64,000 nt of DNA from Clytia hemisphaerica (lineage: Eukaryota; Cnidaria; Hydrozoa; Leptothecata; Clytiidae). The DNA lies in assembly GCA_902728285.1 (NCBI GenBank), contig CACVBU010001044.1, positions 748,039-812,038 on the forward strand, written 5' to 3'. The translations under genes were made by a program, and so were the position numbers. Each line of letters starts with the position of its first letter. The first letter of the stretch is position 1. Below, piece after piece: positions 59,492-64,000 of this stretch. The notes beneath the pieces were generated by a model. It worked only from the letters and a program-made list of their open reading frames with translations. It ran no database searches and was not told the DNA's origin.

Positions 59492-60112
59492 GGAAAAAAA
59501 TAAGATCTAGCTGAAACTTTCTCCAGACCTTCTCTATAGGATGCTTTTACCTCAGGAAAAAATCCCCTAAAATCCCACTGGTGGAACATCCTTTTTTTGG
59601 GACATTTCTTTTTTTCCCAGGCAAAATCCTAAGGGCGAAATTTTTTGAAAATTTCAAACTCATTTTTAGACATTATCAAGTATACCATTCGAAAGCTCTC
59701 GAAAAACTATATAGAAGACTTTTAAACGGGTATAGCCGATTTCATTACCTAACTCAAGATAATTCACGCATAAGATGCTATATATGGTCAATTTTAGACC
59801 AAAATGTGGCGAAAAGTGGAACTTGCGCATGAAATATCTCGAGTTAGGTAAGGAAATCGGCTATGACCGTTTAAAAGTCTTCTATATAGTTTTTCGAGAG
59901 CTTTCGAATGGTATACTTGATAATGTCTGAAAATGAGTTTGACATTTTCAAAAAAATTTGCCCTTAGGATTTTGCCTGGGGAAAAAAGAAATGTCCCGAA
60001 AAAAGGATGTTCCGCCAGTGGGATTTTAGGGGATTTTTTCCTGAGGCATAACCATCCTATAGAGAAGGTCTGGAGAAAGTTTCAGCTGAATCTTATTTTT
60101 TTCCCTTAAATT
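59492..60112. mobile_element. Foldback element with about 300-bp arms
   Basis: The arms are near-perfect complements (for example GAAACTTTCTCCAGACCTTC and its mirror near 60068-60087; ACTATATAGAAGACTTTTAA and its mirror near 59867-59891). The loop is about 50 bases near 59780-59830. No coding content. Confidence 0.75.
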
Positions 60113-60230
60113 ATGCTAGACAACCCCACTAAAAGGATTCGCCAAGTTCACTTTTAAAGAAGCAATCGGCTACAAAGTGGGCTGTTAAAAATGCTCGCTT
60201 TGTCACTTATGATTATGTTTTCGATTTCAG

Positions 60231-60410
60231 CTAAAAAGAATAAAAACAGCGATTGATGGATTAAAGGAATGCAATCATACAGTGAGCACTGGCGGATTTA
60301 AGACAATAGATCAAGTACGTCGGAAACATGCGAAGGAGTGCGACGCTCGTTTATTGACAATGAAATTACAATCACAAATCTCTTCCTCTGATAAGTTTGA
60401 CATGGTCTAA
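60231..60410 (+). CDS. Candidate orphan terminal exon
   Basis: After a strong acceptor (TTTTCGATTTCAG) there is a 59-codon open stretch in phase 0 (LKRIKTAIDGLKECNHTV, ..., SSDKFDMV) ending in TAA. It reads like real protein: helical, charged and not repetitive. I cannot connect it to the JmjC exons with a good phase-0 donor. It could be an alternative last exon, part of an unseen gene, or chance. Confidence 0.35.
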   Translation, partial: LKRIKTAIDGLKECNHTVSTGGFKTIDQVRRKHAKECDARLLTMKLQSQISSSDKFDMV

Positions 60411-60534
60411 AGCCGCCTATGGTGGGGAGTGATTTCAATGACGCCATTTTGAAAAGTAAGTTTTCTATTTTCTTTTTTACGCTTTGGAATTCCAATTAAG
60501 TTTTGAACACTGAACTAAGTCGATAGGTGTACAA

Positions 60535-60690
60535 GGAGCCACAGGAGCATCTGAAAACCAAACTGGCGAAATCCCAAGGGGTCAAATTTTCCATTTCGGA
60601 ATAGGGCTCGTTAGTGAACGTGCTAACAGGGTTCCAGTCTAACTCTTTCATATGTCTATGTTTTCAGAAGCTCCTGTGGCCCCAGTTTTG
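60535..60690. mobile_element. Short MITE-like inverted repeat
   Basis: GGAGCCACAGGAGCATCTGA and the complement-like TCAGAAGCTCCTGTGGCCCC about 150 bp apart. Confidence 0.55.
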
Positions 60691-61151
60691 CTTATGCCTT
60701 CAATTATATCTCTTGGTATTCTTAAATTTTCATCATAGGCTATTTTCCCATTTCTGAAAAGGGCTTGGCTCCTTAAACATTGTGTCCAATGTTCAAAAGC
60801 CTCATACTGTGTACTATCTTTAAGATATCCATTTCAAGCAATTCCCTTTGATTCCATATATGCTTGGGCTTGAGACCTATAGTTTATAGTGGTTGACCTT
60901 ATCAAAAGTTTTTGAAAAGTCTAACAAAATTGAGTCAATTAATTTACTACAATACAATCTTACATATGGATACTTCAATTCGGCATACAGGCTTAATTTT
61001 CTAAACTTTTTGTCGATAATGTTATAATTGAATTTTTTCTTTGCGTTTTTTTATCCTCAAATAAATGCAATATACCTCAAATAAGTTCCGTCTTTAAATT
61101 TTCAAGATTTTAGTTCCGAAGCTCTTTATAGGGATCACTCAATTCAAAAGT

Positions 61152-61463
61152 TGAAATATATACACCCCCTTCTCACAGACCCGGTAGGATTTTTCTAGCC
61201 AGTGCGGAAAAAAAATAACATACTGAATCTCAATTCTTATATTTTTCATGGCTGGGGATTTCAATTCTTTTGTTTTCAAGTCAGAAAATTCAGTGGGGAT
61301 GGAAAAAATTGTAAATATTTTGCAGTGGGGATTGGTTTATTTGATTATTTTAATTGGAGACAAAAATCGGAGGAAAATTTTCTACCAGGGACGATATTTT
61401 GGCCAATTTTTCCAGTGGAAAGGGGTCCCAGTGGGTGAGAAGGGGGTGTATATATGGGCTCAA
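61152..61463. mobile_element. MITE with ACACCCCCTTCTCAC ends
   Basis: TATATACACCCCCTTCTCAC and the complement GTGAGAAGGGGGTGTATATA bound about 310 bp with TA-type flanks. A partial copy is at 590-690. Confidence 0.7.
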
Positions 61464-63315
61464 GCAAGGGCTCAGGCAAAGGCTGACGTCTATCTATGGA
61501 AAGCATGTCAAACTATGGAAAGCAAGTCTTTGCAACTCTAATAGGTTCTCTCGTTTTAAGTTTTTAGTTCAGGTACGGAGCTCTTCAGAGGATAGCGCTT
61601 AGAATGGGTGGTCAAAAACACGGTTTGAAAAAAGTAACTTCGATTCGTCAAAAGATGATTAAAATTGGAGAAAAAAAAACACTTTGTCACTTTAACAAAG
61701 ATATGTGAATAATTGGGCTATTAAGATAATTTCTTCGAGTTTTAAAAATGCCTACGGTGGCTATCTTCTAGCTCATTCTAAATTAATATCTTCTTAGAGT
61801 TTTTAATTGTTTTTAAAAGAACCTCTAATAGGCAGATTTGAAGAAAAAAAATGTGTGTAAGCAAAAGTAATAGGGTTTTTCCAGATATTTTTCGGCTTCA
61901 TGATGACATAAGCAAAAATCGCTAAAAATTTAATTTTTGTAATTAGGCGAGCCAAATTTTCAAAATTTTGGTAGTTTTTCCAAGGTTTTGAGAATTTTAT
62001 GTCCATTGTCATTTTATCCATGAATTCGAGCTTATTGTGTCTTTTTATTTTTCTATTTCGCATTTTTGTCAAGATGCAGTAGTTTTTGCTGCCTTTTTAG
62101 GAGATTCTATACTTAAAATTCTACTTTTATTTTTATTTTTTCGCCGACCGACCGACCCTCTTTTTGGGTTAACTTGGCTCGTAAAACAACAAATTAAATG
62201 GGCCTCGCCTTATCTTATCTTAAAGAGAAAAAGGCTAACGTCAACTGGCTACGGGGCCATATGTATTTTTCCAGGCAAAAATCTAGCTTTATGGTATAAA
62301 ACAAAAGTAAAAAGAGTTCCATTCCCTGCGTCGGGCTTACCCCGATGTAGAGTTCTCAAATTACGTTAAAAATAAACCATAAGTTATTTATTAACTTGAG
62401 CTAACCAACTTTATGCTAACCCGCTTTTAGTTGCTTTGTCACTATTGAAATTCCTCTCCGTAGGACTTGTTAGAACGCTTCCATCTATCTTACAATTTGT
62501 TCATTACAATTGCCGAAACAATGCGATGTACCTTTGCTTTAGAAATAACTTATGAAACATTGCATCACATTTTTTGCATTCCTCTCATACACGCTATATC
62601 GAAAACAATAGAGGTCTTAATACTAATCGTGTAATAAGAGAAAAAAAGTACTTTTGTTCCTTGACAACCGTTCAATGTTGACTAAGAAACAACATGACGT
62701 AATGGATTGCTCTTAGCAGTATGACGTCATGTTATGATAACACCAGAATAATACGGACAAATTTGAGTTTTAAGTTACAAAATGATGGTTTTTTTAAATA
62801 TTCAATATATGATGTTGATAATACTTTACAATAATTAAATACATTATTTTTCATTTTTGAATATAAAATTTGATAATTACAAAGAGACTAATATAAGTGG
62901 ACTATTCAGTTGACGTCTGCAAATAATTTGGACAGAGGGAAATTCCGAAATCACTGTAAAAGTTGATGACTAATGAATGAATTATGCTTTGCAATGATTG
63001 TACTAAAAATATATGACGTTTTCCACTGAGTAGCGGTTGAAAGGACCGGCCTTGAAACACTTACAAGTAATTCTACTGAAAATAAATATGTTTAAGGATA
63101 AGATAATACTTTTCTAATAAAATCAAATTAAAAACGAACTGAATCTCATCAAAACTCGACTCAATTCGATAAAATGTCGGTTCAAAATGATCATGCTCCG
63201 CAAATTTTGGAGACTGAAAACGGACGAGGCTGCTCCATTATTTTATGATTGAGATAGTCAAGCTCGTGAAATTGATAAAAAAAATTAAGATAAAATTGGC
63301 TTTCTAATTAGATTT
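61464..63315. other. Non-coding region downstream of Argonaute
   Basis: No supported gene or clear repeat. A short inverted pair (AACATGACGTAATGG, ATGACGTCATGTT) occurs at 62690-62735. Confidence 0.4.
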
Positions 63316-64000
63316 TTACATAAAATAATTTAATAAAGTACATTTTTCGATTTTTCTCAAGTCCTCCTTTGGAATAAAATCAATACGATTTCGGTTACGA
63401 AGCAACAGAGCATTGTGATGTTCACGAGCACGGGCGGCTGCCAAATGCGCATAGTACGTTGGTGCTGGGTAACTAACGCTTCGTTCACAGCGAGAGCAAA
63501 GATGACATAGATTGTAGGTCAGACTTTGAAGTTCGTCATTGGAGAAGTTGCTATCGTCCCAAAGCAAATGGTAGTGCGTTGGTTTGGTGGTACCCTGAAA
63601 AAGATAACATTGAACATCCATACAACAAACCATTCATTCATAAAAAAAGAAAAAGAAAATGTCTATCTGTGAAAAGCTTCCTCAGCTTTTGGCAACTGAA
63701 AGACTTTTGAGTGACAAGAAAACCTTGGGCAAGTCAATAGATGAATAGAGTACACAGTGCTCACTAACTATAAAATTAACAAAGAATGACTTACCTGGAT
63801 TCCCTCATGGGATGCCAAGAAAAAGTCAGTTTCGGTGGGATGAGTGATCATAGTATCGATGACTGTTCCAGGAGGTACGTTCCTCGCTTTGCCGAAACCA
63901 TCTTTTGGATCTGAAGGGAACAATCGTGTGTTGTGACGTTTCTGTGCGACAAAGAAAGTGACTTCAGGTTTGTAGTCAGGATGAAGACTGAGGCATGCTT
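63316..64000 (-). CDS. AGO: Argonaute, C-terminal two exons (partial)
   Basis: Exon 64000-63795 (cut by the window edge) and last exon 63594-63316, phase 0, about 160 residues. They cover the end of the PIWI domain: [72 protein letters not shown] and [19 protein letters not shown]. The His in THYHLLWDD is the last residue of the DEDH slicer tetrad. The sequence is of the Ago type, not the Piwi type. The C-terminus is unusual, with a basic [16 protein letters not shown] linker and NYFM end in place of the usual YFA-like tail. Works in cytoplasmic small-RNA silencing. The 5' part lies beyond 64000. Confidence 0.92.

Overview
The window is nuclear DNA of an invertebrate animal. It is AT-rich, its genes have many introns with GT-AG borders, it carries metazoan genes (Elongator subunit 2, a DCAF17 homologue, an Argonaute), and it is crowded with cut-and-paste DNA transposons, MITE-like inverted repeats and tRNA-derived SINE-like elements. 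I cannot fix the phylum from sequence alone; a sponge, cnidarian or similar marine invertebrate would fit. No bacterial, organellar or CRISPR features were seen.

Layout. 1.1-5.5 kb, minus strand: a five-exon gene for a Ser/Thr/Gln/His-rich nuclear-looking protein with a TFIIS-N-like start and a long Gln/His tract. 5.5-24 kb: an almost gene-free transposon nest. Its centre is two nearly identical 3.8-kb elements in opposite orientation (12040-15860 and 16286-20172), each inside another element, one carrying a 72-base poly-C run. 24.4-39.6 kb, plus strand: a 19-exon Elp2 (Elongator WD40 subunit) gene. Its introns hold many inserted repeats, and the exon-12 splice donor is repeated twelve times as a 50-bp minisatellite. 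41.4-43.3 kb, minus strand: a four-exon gene of unknown function with a duplicated 23-residue motif and a very acidic C-terminus. 44.4-46.3 kb, plus strand: a two-exon DCAF17-like gene, divergent from the previous one.

47.55-55.82 kb: a complete 8.3-kb P-element/THAP9-type transposon. It has matching terminal repeats, a six-exon open reading frame for an 882-residue THAP transposase (minus strand) and a second intact two-exon C2H2 zinc-finger gene (plus strand) that converges on it. This two-gene transposon is the most interesting item in the window. It sits inside an older repeat that also occurs, uninterrupted, in an Elp2 intron. 57.4-58.7 kb, plus strand: a two-exon JmjC/cupin-8 Fe(II)/2-oxoglutarate oxygenase with a tandemly duplicated upstream region. 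63.3-64 kb, minus strand: the last two exons of an Argonaute gene that runs off the window.

The host genes are not an operon. They are housekeeping-type functions (tRNA wobble modification, ubiquitin-ligase adaptor, oxygenase, small-RNA effector) spaced by mobile DNA. Splice sites were chosen by GT/AG context and by conservation of reading phase across each join; no transcript evidence was available.
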